Assembly: GCA_947447485.1 (NCBI GenBank)
Contig: CANFJP010000004.1
Coordinates: forward strand, 1-33,213
Source: Chitinophagaceae bacterium
Lineage (GTDB): Bacteria; Bacteroidota; Bacteroidia; Chitinophagales; Chitinophagaceae
Length of the DNA stretch: 33,213 bases
Direction: 5' to 3'
Shown piece after piece: positions 26,306-33,213 of the stretch (its first letter is position 1; each line of letters starts with the position of its first letter). Position numbers and translations under genes: made by a program. Under the pieces are notes generated by a model. The model made no database searches. It was not told where the DNA came from and was given only the letters and a program-made list of their open reading frames with translations.

Positions 26306-26350
26306 ATAGCATTATCCAAATCAGACAATAAGTACTTAGACTACCCACAT

Positions 26351-26381
26351 AAAAAAAGGTTTTACATTTCTGTAAAACCTT
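26351..26381 (-). terminator. Rho-independent terminator of tRNA-Lys
   Basis: On the minus strand a perfect 11-bp stem (AAGGTTTTACA / TGTAAAACCTT) with a GAAA tetraloop is followed by seven Ts. It begins 6 bases after the tRNA 3' end. Confidence 0.92.
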
Positions 26382-26386
26382 CCTTG

Positions 26387-26459
26387 TGAACTGGCTGGGA
26401 CTCGAACCCAGGGCCCATACATTAAAAGTGTATTGCTCTACCAACTGAGCTACCAATTC
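26387..26459 (-). tRNA. tRNA-Lys (anticodon TTT)
   Basis: A complete cloverleaf on the minus strand. The acceptor stem is GAATTGG / CCAGTTC (one T-G pair), the D arm GCTC/GAGC with loop AGTTGGTA, the anticodon stem ATACA/TGTAT around loop CTTTTAA (anticodon TTT), a five-base variable loop GGGCC, and the T arm CTGGG-TTCGAGT-CCCAG. The discriminator is A. The next bases are CAA, so CCA is not encoded and must be added by the cca product. A strong terminator follows. Confidence 0.96.
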
Positions 26460-26563
26460 TCCTGTCCTTTTTAAAGGGATTGCAAAAATAAGGCAAAAAA
26501 ATATTGTATCAAATTTTTTTGAGAAAGATTTCCCTCTTTATTCCCACATAAAAGCAACATTTC

Positions 26564-26596
26564 TTTGCAATTGAGGCTACAAGTCACTTATTTTTG
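26564..26596 (+). promoter_or_regulatory. Full -33/-7 promoter of the SDR gene
   Basis: TTTG (26564-26567), a 21-base spacer and TATTTTTG (26589-26596) match the Bacteroidota housekeeping promoter at both elements. The expected start is near 26600, giving a leader of about 12 bases. Confidence 0.65.
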
Positions 26597-26611
26597 CTTT
26601 AATTACATTAT

Positions 26612-27421
26612 ATGAGTAACTTTTTTACAAATAAAGTAGTGGCTATAACCGGCGGAAGCGACGGAATTGGAAAAGCCCTAATAGAATTACTTCTCCCAAT
26701 GGGAGCAAAAATTGCCACTTGCTCCAGAACGCAGGATAAATTATATGACCTACAACTTAGGCATAGCAAAGAACCACTGCTCTGCATGGTTGCAGATGTG
26801 AGCAATTACAATGATTGTAAAATGTTCATTGAATCCACTATTAATCAATTTGGAGGAATAGATATTTTAATCAATAATGCAGGAATATCTATGAGAGGCC
26901 TACTAATTGATTCCGAAATGGAGGTTTTTAAAAAAGTAATGGACATTAATTATTTTGGCGCGGTATACTGTACCAAATTGGCTTTACCCTCTATTATTGA
27001 AAGAAAAGGAGACATAGTAGGCATTTCCTCTATTGCAGGATATCGGGGCTTACCCGGCAGAAGCGGTTATTCAGCAAGTAAGTTTGCTTTAAATGGATGG
27101 TTAGAAGCCATCCGTACAGAGCTTTTAGAGATGAAGGTGAACGTAATGTGGGTTTGCCCAGGATTTACCAGTAGCAATATTAGAAATGCAGCACTTAATG
27201 AAAAAGGAACCGCTCAAGGAGAAAGCCCCTTAAATGAAAATGAATTGATGAGTGCTGAAGCTTGCGCAATAGAAATAATCAAAGCAATTGCAAAAAAGAG
27301 ACGAACACTTATTCTTACTTTAAGAGGAAAGCAAACTGTTTTTCTTAATAAATTTTTCCCTTCATGGGCAGATAAACTTACACGAAAATATTTTTTCAAG
27401 GATGGCAAGTTGATCAAGTAA
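26612..27421 (+). CDS. Short-chain dehydrogenase/reductase (SDR)
   Basis: A classical SDR oxidoreductase of 269 residues using NAD(P)H. It carries the cofactor loop TGGSDGIGKA (13-22), NNAG (88-91), and the catalytic Ser140, Tyr153 and Lys157 in GISSIAGY and YSASK. The C-terminal extension with KRRTLILTLRGKQTVFLNKFFP resembles SDRs of the DHRS7 type that contact membranes. The residue after the first strand (CSRT) suggests NADP preference. The substrate is unknown. It stands alone after its own promoter. Confidence 0.88.
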   Translation: MSNFFTNKVVAITGGSDGIGKALIELLLPMGAKIATCSRTQDKLYDLQLRHSKEPLLCMVADVSNYNDCKMFIESTINQFGGIDILINNAGISMRGLLIDSEMEVFKKVMDINYFGAVYCTKLALPSIIERKGDIVGISSIAGYRGLPGRSGYSASKFALNGWLEAIRTELLEMKVNVMWVCPGFTSSNIRNAALNEKGTAQGESPLNENELMSAEACAIEIIKAIAKKRRTLILTLRGKQTVFLNKFFPSWADKLTRKYFFKDGKLIK

Positions 27422-27502
27422 TAAACAAAGAATAATAATAAGATCATTTAAATGAAATAATGATATCTTAGAATAAATTAAATTGAAAAGCTTTTTTTTA
27501 TT

Positions 27503-28336
27503 ATGCCTTTACTGACCTTCACAAGTGATATTGGTGAGCAAGACTTCTTAACAGGAGCTATCAAAGGCCAGCTTTTGCAATACCAACAAGATCTAAATAT
27601 TATTGACATATCTCACGCACTATCTCCGTTCAATTATCCGCAGGCAGCTTATGTATGTAGAAATGCGATACGCAATTATCCTACCGGCACCTTTCATTTG
27701 ATATTGGTTAATATTTTTGATGAGAAACCAGATCATATGATATTAGCAGAACACAATGGACATTTTATTTGTTGTGCCGATAATGGAATGCTCACGATGA
27801 TCTTAGAAGAAATGCCTCAAAAAGCAATTGGATTATCATTAGAGAAAAGCCATCAAAAAAGCACCTTGTTTTGTACAAGCGTATTTGCAAAAGCTTTGCA
27901 TGAATTGCATAATGGCAAAACGATTGAAGAATTGGGCGACCCTTCTATTACCATTAAAGTAAAAAATCCATTGAGACCGCTATTAGGAGATAACTGGATT
28001 GAAGGACAAATTATATTCATCGATAATTTCGAAAATGTGATTGTAAATATCAATAGAATCGAATTTGAAGAACAACGCAAAGGAAGAAGCTTTACCATTG
28101 TATTTAAAAGAGATGAAGTAATTGATAAAATCAGCGAAACTTATGCAGACGTAGCAGAAGGAGAGAAATTGGCCTTTTTTAATTCAGCAGGATATTTAGA
28201 GATCGCAATTAACAAAGGAAATGCAGCCGGACTATTTGGATTGCAAGGCTTTTCTGAAAGACAACACCAGCTGGCACAGCAGCAATACATGAGTAACAGA
28301 TTATTCTATCAAACAGTAAAAGTCTTTTTTCAGTAA
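27503..28336 (+). CDS. DUF62-family S-adenosylmethionine hydrolase (SAM hydroxide adenosyltransferase)
   Basis: Members of this family hydrolyse SAM to adenosine and L-methionine using an activated water; relatives are the SAM fluorinases and chlorinases. The 277 residues show TSDIGEQD (7-14, the family TDFG..D motif), IIDISHALSP, the CCADNGMLT loop (family APDNGLL), and DNFENVIVNI (family DxFGNxxTN). The conserved Gly of FGN is replaced by Glu here. Of the halogenase features none is evident, so a hydrolase is the likely activity. The physiological role is not settled even for characterised relatives. Confidence 0.85.
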   Translation: MPLLTFTSDIGEQDFLTGAIKGQLLQYQQDLNIIDISHALSPFNYPQAAYVCRNAIRNYPTGTFHLILVNIFDEKPDHMILAEHNGHFICCADNGMLTMILEEMPQKAIGLSLEKSHQKSTLFCTSVFAKALHELHNGKTIEELGDPSITIKVKNPLRPLLGDNWIEGQIIFIDNFENVIVNINRIEFEEQRKGRSFTIVFKRDEVIDKISETYADVAEGEKLAFFNSAGYLEIAINKGNAAGLFGLQGFSERQHQLAQQQYMSNRLFYQTVKVFFQ

Positions 28337-28360
28337 TTTTTATTATAACAACATAAAAAA

Positions 28361-28388
28361 AACCGCACATTAGATTTGCGGCTCTTTT
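28361..28388. terminator. Bidirectional terminator between convergent genes
   Basis: The short GC stem CCGCA (28363-28367) / TGCGG (28377-28381) has T-rich tails on both strands: CTCTTTT on the plus strand and TTTTTTTT on the minus strand. It lies between the SAM hydrolase and the DsbA-like gene, whose stops face each other. The stem is only 5 bp. Confidence 0.6.
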
Positions 28389-28400
28389 ATGTTAAGGTTT

Positions 28401-29210
28401 TTATTTGGCTTTAGCTTTTTTAATAGGAGCTTTCGACTTAGCCTTTACAGCTATTTTTGCGATTCCTTTTTGGGGGACTTTGATAGCTACTTTAACGGGT
28501 GCTTTTGCTATTTTTACAATCTTTTTTGGGCTAACCTTTACAGCTGCTTTCGCAGGTGTTTTAAGAGCCACTTTTGGAGTCGCTTTTGAAGGAGTTTTTC
28601 CTTGAATTTTTACAGGCTCTTTTTCAATCACTTTAACTGCTGACCTAACAAAAGGTTTAGGAGGGCCATACTTTTTTACATTTTTCAAAGCAACTTCAAT
28701 CGATTTTTTAATTTCTTCATAAGTTGGTTTGTTAACTAATATTCCGTTGACAAAAAAAGTAGGTACGTTTTTCACGCCTCTATCAAGTCCTTCTTTCAAA
28801 TCTCCTTGAACCTGCCAACCATAAGTTGCATTCACAAGATCATCCAAAAAGCGTTTGTTTTTTACACCCGCTTCCTTAGAATGAAGTTTAAGACTTGTAG
28901 TGCCTAAATTTTTTCTATTAGCAAATAAAATATTGTGCATCTCCCAAAACTTACCTTCTTGCCCAGTAGCAACTGCAGCTTCTCCCGCTTTCAAACTTCT
29001 TTGATGAATATTCGTTAAAGGAAAATGACGGAAATTAAATCTTATTTTACCATCGTACTCCTCCAATAATTTTTTAACGATCTCATTTGCTTTAGCACAC
29101 ACTTCACTTTCGTACTCGCCAAACTCTTCAAGGGTAACCTCCGCTTTTGGATTACCTACAAAAATATCTCTAGGTTCAATTATCTCAACTATCTCTTTTT
29201 TAAATGCCAT
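28401..29210 (-). CDS. DsbA-fold thioredoxin-like protein with histone-H1-like lysine-rich tail
   Basis: Residues 1-182 resemble the DsbA-like (thioredoxin_4) domain found fused to NhaA antiporters: NPKAEVTLEEFGEYE, FNFRHFPL, KFWEMHNILFA and the cis-Pro loop NVPTFFVNG (Pro150). The usual CPxC active site reads S35-E-V-C38, so the nucleophilic cysteine is lost. Residues about 188-269 are a low-complexity tail of Lys, Ala, Pro and Val (repeats such as KTPAKAAVKVSPKK) resembling eukaryotic H1 or bacterial H1-like proteins. There is no signal peptide, so it should be cytoplasmic. Thiol oxidoreductase activity is doubtful; nucleic-acid binding by the tail is plausible. It is not joined to NhaA here. 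Confidence 0.78.
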   Translation of the reverse strand: MAFKKEIVEIIEPRDIFVGNPKAEVTLEEFGEYESEVCAKANEIVKKLLEEYDGKIRFNFRHFPLTNIHQRSLKAGEAAVATGQEGKFWEMHNILFANRKNLGTTSLKLHSKEAGVKNKRFLDDLVNATYGWQVQGDLKEGLDRGVKNVPTFFVNGILVNKPTYEEIKKSIEVALKNVKKYGPPKPFVRSAVKVIEKEPVKIQGKTPSKATPKVALKTPAKAAVKVSPKKIVKIAKAPVKVAIKVPQKGIAKIAVKAKSKAPIKKAKAK

Positions 29211-29408
29211 GGTTTATTCTTTTTCTTAATCTGTTTGTTTTGTTAAACAACTATTTACAGATTATGTTTATTCCTATATGGAAAATATATTTAATCGATT
29301 CGGCTGAAGATAGCATTTTTTAAAATCTTTCAAAAACCACTGAACCAAAATCACTAAATAGAATTATAAAGTTTTGATTATCAAGATATTGTAAAAGTGA
29401 AGTTTTTG

Positions 29409-32033
29409 TTACAATTTAGCTTTACTTGTAATTTTAGGAGTATTTTCATTTCTAAACACTACTACGCCATCAAATACGTCCACTAAAACAGGAACGGATT
29501 TATCTATATCACCAGCTAAAATTCTTTTACTCAATTGATTGATAATCTGCTTTTGAATCAATCTTTTCAAAGGGCGTGCCCCAAATTGAGGATCATACCC
29601 ATTTTCCGCAATAAAATCTAAGGCATAATCGCTAAACTGAAGATTGATACCATTTTTAGATACAACACTTTTTAAAGATTCAAGCTGTATACTTATAATT
29701 GCTTTGATCTCCGCTTTCATCAAAGGCTGAAACATAATAATTTCATCTATTCTATTTAAGAACTCTGGACGGATGATTTGCCTAAGTAGATTAATAACTT
29801 CTATTTTGGTTTTGTCTACAATAGACGCTTTGTTTTGCTCAGAAATTTTTTCAAAATTATCCTGAATAATTTGACTACCCAGATTGCTTGTCATAATGAT
29901 AATGGTGTTTTTAAAATTAACTACCCTACCCTTGTTGTCTGTTAATCTTCCATCATCTAATACTTGCAATAAAATATTGTACACATCAGGATGAGCTTTT
30001 TCAATTTCATCTAATAGCACAACAGAATATGGTTTACGTCTAACCGATTCTGTTAACTGACCTCCTTCTTCATATCCAACATACCCTGGAGGTGCCCCAA
30101 CGAGCCTACTTACAGAATGCTTTTCCTGATATTCACTCATGTCTATTCTTGTCATCATGCTATCATCATCAAATAAATATTCGGCCAGTGCTTTGGCTAA
30201 TTCCGTTTTACCCACACCTGTTGTTCCCAGGAAAATAAATGAACCTATAGGTCTTCGTGCATCTTGCAAACCCGCCCTGCTTCTACGAATAGCATCTGAT
30301 ACGGCTTCAATGGCCTCTTCCTGACCCACAACCCTTTTGTGCAACTCTTCTTCCAAGTGCAATAACTTCTCTCTTTCACTTTGCAACATCTTAGCTACCG
30401 GAATTCCTGTTGCCTTTGCAATACTTTCTGCAATATCATCTGCATCTACTTCTTCCTTTAGCAATCTTTTTTCTGATAACTCATCCAATTGACCCGTTAA
30501 TGCTTCAATCTCTTTTTCTTGCACTTTTACTTTTCCGTATCTTATTTCTGCTACTTTCCCGTATTCGCCATTTCGCTCTGCTTGTTCTGCTTCTTGTTTT
30601 AATTGCTCAATAGCAGCCTTACCAGTTTGAATTTTTTCTACAATTTCTTTTTCTTGTTTCCACTTAGACATATAAGTATCTCTCTCTACCGATAAATTTG
30701 CAATTTCAATATTGAGTTCTTTTAATTTAACATCATCCTTTTCGCGCTTAATCGCCTCTCTTTCGATTTCCAACTGCCTTATTTGCCTTTCTAATTTATC
30801 CAACTCTTCTGGCATTGAATTCATCTCCAATCTTAATTTTGCTGCACTTTCATCAATAAGATCAATGGCCTTGTCGGGCAGAAAACGATCTGATATGTAT
30901 CGATGAGAAAGCTCTACTGCCGCAATAATCGCTTCATCTTTTATACGAACATGATGAAATGTTTCATATCTATCTTTTAATCCACGCAAAATAGAGATAG
31001 CATCTTCAATGCTTGGTTCATCTATCAACACTTTTTGAAACCTGCGCTCCAACGCTTTGTCTTTTTCGAAATATTTTTGATATTCGGATAACGTAGTTGC
31101 CCCAATTGATCTTAATTCTCCTCTTGCCAAAGCAGGCTTTAATATATTGGCAGCATCCATTGCCCCCTCACTTGCACCTGCACCGATAAGCGTATGAATT
31201 TCATCAATGAATAAAATAATTTCTCCATCACTATCTGTCACTTCTTTTACAACAGACTTCAATCTTTCTTCAAATTCACCTTTGTACTTCGCACCTGCAA
31301 TTAACAGTCCCATATCAAGCGAATAAATAATTTTAGATTTTAAATTTTCTGGCACATCCCCATTAAGAATACGCATAGCCAAGCCTTCTGCAATGGCCGT
31401 TTTACCTACACCCGGCTCTCCCACCAATATAGGATTGTTCTTTGTTCTGCGACTTAGAATATGAAGGGTGCGTCTAATTTCTTCATCTCGACCAATCACA
31501 GGATCCAGCTTTCCATTTCTTGCTAATTCAATTAAATTCTTTGCATATTTATTCAATGCATTAAACTGCGTTTCTTGTGTTTGAGACGAAACAGTGGTTC
31601 CCTTTTTTAGATCTTTGATTGAAGCAATCAGTCCCTTTTCAGTTAGGCCCGCATCTTTTAAAATACTTGCCGTAGCGTCTTTCCCTTGAGCAATGGATAA
31701 TAAAATATGCTCGGGTGTTACAAAGTCGTCACCAAACATTTTCAATACAGCACCCGACCGAAGGATCACTGCATTGGCTTCTCTTCCGACTGATTGAGCC
31801 GGCTCTGTTGTTACTACAGGAAGCTTTTTTAATAACTCTTGCAACTTGCTTTCAAGCAAATTAATGGTAACATTATTTTTCTTTAATAAATATTCAATGG
31901 GGGAATCCTCCATTTTCAACAACGCCTTTAATAAGTGCTCTGTTTCAATGTTTGGATTAGATGCATTGAAAGCCAACTGTTGAGCCTGTTGCACAACTTC
32001 TGACCCTTTGATGGTGAAATTATTTAGATTCAT
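29409..32033 (-). CDS. clpB: ATP-dependent disaggregase ClpB
   Basis: A Hsp100 AAA+ chaperone that works with DnaK to pull apart aggregated proteins. It has the N-terminal Clp repeat domain ([16 protein letters not shown] and [11 protein letters not shown]), a first ATPase domain with GEPGVGKT and [10 protein letters not shown], the long coiled-coil middle domain (about residues 400-525, rich in Glu and Lys) that distinguishes ClpB from ClpA or ClpC, and a second ATPase domain with GTTGVGKT and [11 protein letters not shown] start at ATG 32033 (874 residues, [10 protein letters not shown]), the family-typical beginning; an ATG 24 bases upstream adds MKTIKILK. No CIRCE operator is seen. Confidence 0.96.
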   Translation of the reverse strand: MNLNNFTIKGSEVVQQAQQLAFNASNPNIETEHLLKALLKMEDSPIEYLLKKNNVTINLLESKLQELLKKLPVVTTEPAQSVGREANAVILRSGAVLKMFGDDFVTPEHILLSIAQGKDATASILKDAGLTEKGLIASIKDLKKGTTVSSQTQETQFNALNKYAKNLIELARNGKLDPVIGRDEEIRRTLHILSRRTKNNPILVGEPGVGKTAIAEGLAMRILNGDVPENLKSKIIYSLDMGLLIAGAKYKGEFEERLKSVVKEVTDSDGEIILFIDEIHTLIGAGASEGAMDAANILKPALARGELRSIGATTLSEYQKYFEKDKALERRFQKVLIDEPSIEDAISILRGLKDRYETFHHVRIKDEAIIAAVELSHRYISDRFLPDKAIDLIDESAAKLRLEMNSMPEELDKLERQIRQLEIEREAIKREKDDVKLKELNIEIANLSVERDTYMSKWKQEKEIVEKIQTGKAAIEQLKQEAEQAERNGEYGKVAEIRYGKVKVQEKEIEALTGQLDELSEKRLLKEEVDADDIAESIAKATGIPVAKMLQSEREKLLHLEEELHKRVVGQEEAIEAVSDAIRRSRAGLQDARRPIGSFIFLGTTGVGKTELAKALAEYLFDDDSMMTRIDMSEYQEKHSVSRLVGAPPGYVGYEEGGQLTESVRRKPYSVVLLDEIEKAHPDVYNILLQVLDDGRLTDNKGRVVNFKNTIIIMTSNLGSQIIQDNFEKISEQNKASIVDKTKIEVINLLRQIIRPEFLNRIDEIIMFQPLMKAEIKAIISIQLESLKSVVSKNGINLQFSDYALDFIAENGYDPQFGARPLKRLIQKQIINQLSKRILAGDIDKSVPVLVDVFDGVVVFRNENTPKITSKAKL

Positions 32034-32138
32034 TTTTAAAATTTTAATAGTTTTCATATCATATATATCAAATCTTTACCCAATTCAATAAATATGAAAT
32101 AATGGCATGTAAATTGAATTTCAACTGACTTACTATCA

Positions 32139-32146
32139 TAATTTTG
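32139..32146 (+). promoter_or_regulatory. Candidate -7 box in the spacer upstream of the last genes
   Basis: TAATTTTG matches TAnnTTTG, with a TTG at 32114-32116 (22-base spacing). The expected start near 32150 would give the gene at 32315 a leader of about 165 bases, unusually long for this window, or could make a separate small RNA. Confidence 0.35.
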
Positions 32147-32214
32147 AAGTAATTAATGATAGTTTTACAGTCCGACTACAAAAACGAGGCATTGGATTAT
32201 TGTAGAACAGCAAG

Positions 32215-32228
32215 TTGTTATATAACAA
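32215..32228. repeat. Perfect 14-bp palindrome
   Basis: TTGTTATATAACAA is its own reverse complement. It lies 65-78 bases downstream of the predicted start near 32150 and about 90 bases before the next start codon. It may be an operator or a weak hairpin in the leader; AT-rich sequence makes chance palindromes fairly common. Confidence 0.4.
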
Positions 32229-32314
32229 AGAAAAAACATATCTAAAATTGAAAGAAAAGGCTATTTTTTTAAGAATCTAAAGTATATTTCCAATTATATC
32301 AGACAATCATTCTA

Positions 32315-33118
32315 ATGAAAAAAATATTTCAATTACTATTATTCATTTTAATTACTTCTCATTCAATTGGTCAGAAAAATAACAACCTATTGAAAGGGAT
32401 GTATATTCAATGGGGATACAACACGGAATGGTACACAAAAAGCAATATCCAAGTAACAATGGGTAATGGGAATAAATTTATACTCCATAATGCAAAAGCG
32501 CATGACAAAAGAGATTTTGATGCCATTTTAAAAAAGCCAGCAGAAATATCAATTCCACAATATAATTATAGGATAGGATTCTATTTAAATAATACACACT
32601 CTAAGGCACTCGAAATAAATTTCGATCATGCAAAATATGTAGTAAGCGATAATCAAGTGGTAAGAGTAACAGGTATTATTGATGGGCAAGTTGTTGATGC
32701 CGATAGCATTTTAAATAATAGGCGATTTCTTCACATCGAACATACAGATGGTGCAAATTGGTTACACATCAATTACGTGCGTCAACAGACGCTACTTAAT
32801 ACTACTAAAATCAAAAGGCCTTTGATTAATGCTATTTATAAAATAGGTGCCGGCATAAATATTCCTAGAACTGATTTCACTTGGCGTGGAGACAGACTGA
32901 ATAATAATTTTCACGTTGCGGGATACAACTTTAGTGCAGAAGGTGGCGCAAGATTGTATATGACAAAAAGGTTGTTTTTAGAATGTACTGCTAAAACAGG
33001 ATTTGTAAAATATGTTAATTCATTGGCCAATACCACTCAAATTAAAAACAGCTCCATAAAACATCATTTTGGATACTTCGAATTGATTTCCCTTATTGGC
33101 TATGACATAAAATTTTAA
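32315..33118 (+). CDS. Hypothetical exported protein, possibly outer-membrane associated
   Basis: A 267-residue protein with a clear signal peptide (about 1-19, MKKIFQLLLFILITSHSIG before Gln). The mature part is rich in aromatic and polar residues in alternating patterns (MYIQWGYNTEWYT, INYVRQQTLL, RLYMTKRLFLECTAKTGF), suggesting beta strands of an outer-membrane or periplasmic protein. It ends in an aromatic residue (DIKF), as many outer-membrane barrels do. I do not recognise a named family. It may be cotranscribed with the truncated gene that starts 11 bases after it. Confidence 0.7.
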   Translation: MKKIFQLLLFILITSHSIGQKNNNLLKGMYIQWGYNTEWYTKSNIQVTMGNGNKFILHNAKAHDKRDFDAILKKPAEISIPQYNYRIGFYLNNTHSKALEINFDHAKYVVSDNQVVRVTGIIDGQVVDADSILNNRRFLHIEHTDGANWLHINYVRQQTLLNTTKIKRPLINAIYKIGAGINIPRTDFTWRGDRLNNNFHVAGYNFSAEGGARLYMTKRLFLECTAKTGFVKYVNSLANTTQIKNSSIKHHFGYFELISLIGYDIKF

Positions 33119-33128
33119 TTATACCATC

Positions 33129-33213
33129 ATGTACGAAAATAAAAGACAACAACTCGCACCAAAATCAGTTTATAGAAAAAGAATCCGCAACAATGCAGCG
33201 ATTGCATTTGTTA
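33129..33213 (+). CDS. Partial CDS, N-terminal 28 codons, cut by the window end
   Basis: An ATG at 33129 opens a frame that stays open to the last base. The visible protein starts MYENKRQQLAPKSVYRKRI, basic and polar, then turns hydrophobic (NAAIAFV), as at the first helix of an inner-membrane protein. The 11-base gap from the previous stop suggests an operon. The function cannot be called from this fragment. Confidence 0.55.
   Translation, partial: MYENKRQQLAPKSVYRKRIRNNAAIAFV

Noticed and set aside
26300-26470. An att site or integrated element at tRNA-Lys
   Set aside because: No second copy of the tRNA 3' end and no integrase gene are in the window; only the base composition of the neighbouring gene hints at transfer.
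28389-28605. Two overlapping plus-strand open frames rich in Phe, Ala and Thr
   Set aside because: They are the antisense shadow of the lysine-rich tail of the DsbA-like gene; the low-complexity repeats keep all frames free of stops.
29409-32100. CIRCE or similar heat-shock operator before clpB
   Set aside because: No GAGTGCTAA-type inverted repeat and no exact -7 box were found in the upstream 70 bases.
1-33213. CRISPR arrays, phage genes, toxin-antitoxin or restriction-modification systems
   Set aside because: I looked for regular repeats and for the usual protein motifs on both strands and found none.

Overview
This is an ordinary-looking, gene-dense stretch of a low-GC (mid-30s percent by eye) chromosome from a Bacteroidota bacterium, probably of the Chitinophagaceae or a near relative. 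The phylum call rests on three things: type IX secretion (T9SS) parts (a DUF5103 'plug' protein and a cargo protein with a T9SS C-terminal sorting domain); a lipidated TamA (TamL-type) outer-membrane protein; and the Bacteroidota -7 promoter motif TAnnTTTG in front of many genes, with little sign of Shine-Dalgarno sites. No phage, IS element, CRISPR array or obvious defence island is visible. No gap between genes exceeds about 300 bases.

Layout. 1-3.6 kb, plus strand: ahcY with a terminator, then tatD-tcdA (ATGA overlap) and pdxJ. 3.6-6.1 kb, minus strand: a TlpA-like thioredoxin fused to an FKBP N-terminal domain, a PabA/TrpG amidotransferase, a transaldolase-like aldolase with a strong terminator, and the SRP RNA gene (ffs) with its own -7 box. 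6.1-11.9 kb: the T9SS plug protein diverges from a LolC/E-type permease over overlapping -7 boxes; then a SpoU rRNA/tRNA methyltransferase diverges from tamL. 11.9-17.5 kb, minus strand: a tRNA-centred block of cca, a pRiA4b ORF-3-like protein, miaA, proS and truB. 17.6-20 kb: lon, divergent from cca. 20-23 kb, minus strand: a run of lipoprotein, degenerate UbiA-like membrane protein, M42 aminopeptidase and a four-helix membrane protein. 23-25.3 kb: a LuxE-like adenylating enzyme facing a T9SS cargo protein. 25.3-26.5 kb: an AT-rich FkbM-type methyltransferase next to tRNA-Lys(TTT). 26.6-28.3 kb: an SDR oxidoreductase and a DUF62 SAM hydrolase. 28.4-32 kb, minus strand: a DsbA-fold protein with a histone-H1-like lysine-rich tail, and clpB. 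32.3 kb to the end: a secreted hypothetical protein and the first 28 codons of another gene.

Themes. RNA maturation (cca, miaA, truB, tcdA, SpoU, proS, tRNA-Lys, ffs) and protein quality control or envelope export (lon, clpB, TlpA-like, DsbA-like, TamL, LolE-like, T9SS parts) dominate. The tRNA-Lys gene encodes no CCA, which fits the CCA-adding enzyme in the same window. I did not find a clear new multi-gene system. The observations most worth a second look are the cytoplasmic DsbA-fold protein with a lost catalytic cysteine and an H1-like tail, a promoter placed so that the mRNA should be leaderless, a C9 tract in the upstream region of a T9SS cargo gene, and the orphan LuxE-like enzyme. All functional calls come from reading motifs by eye, without database searches.
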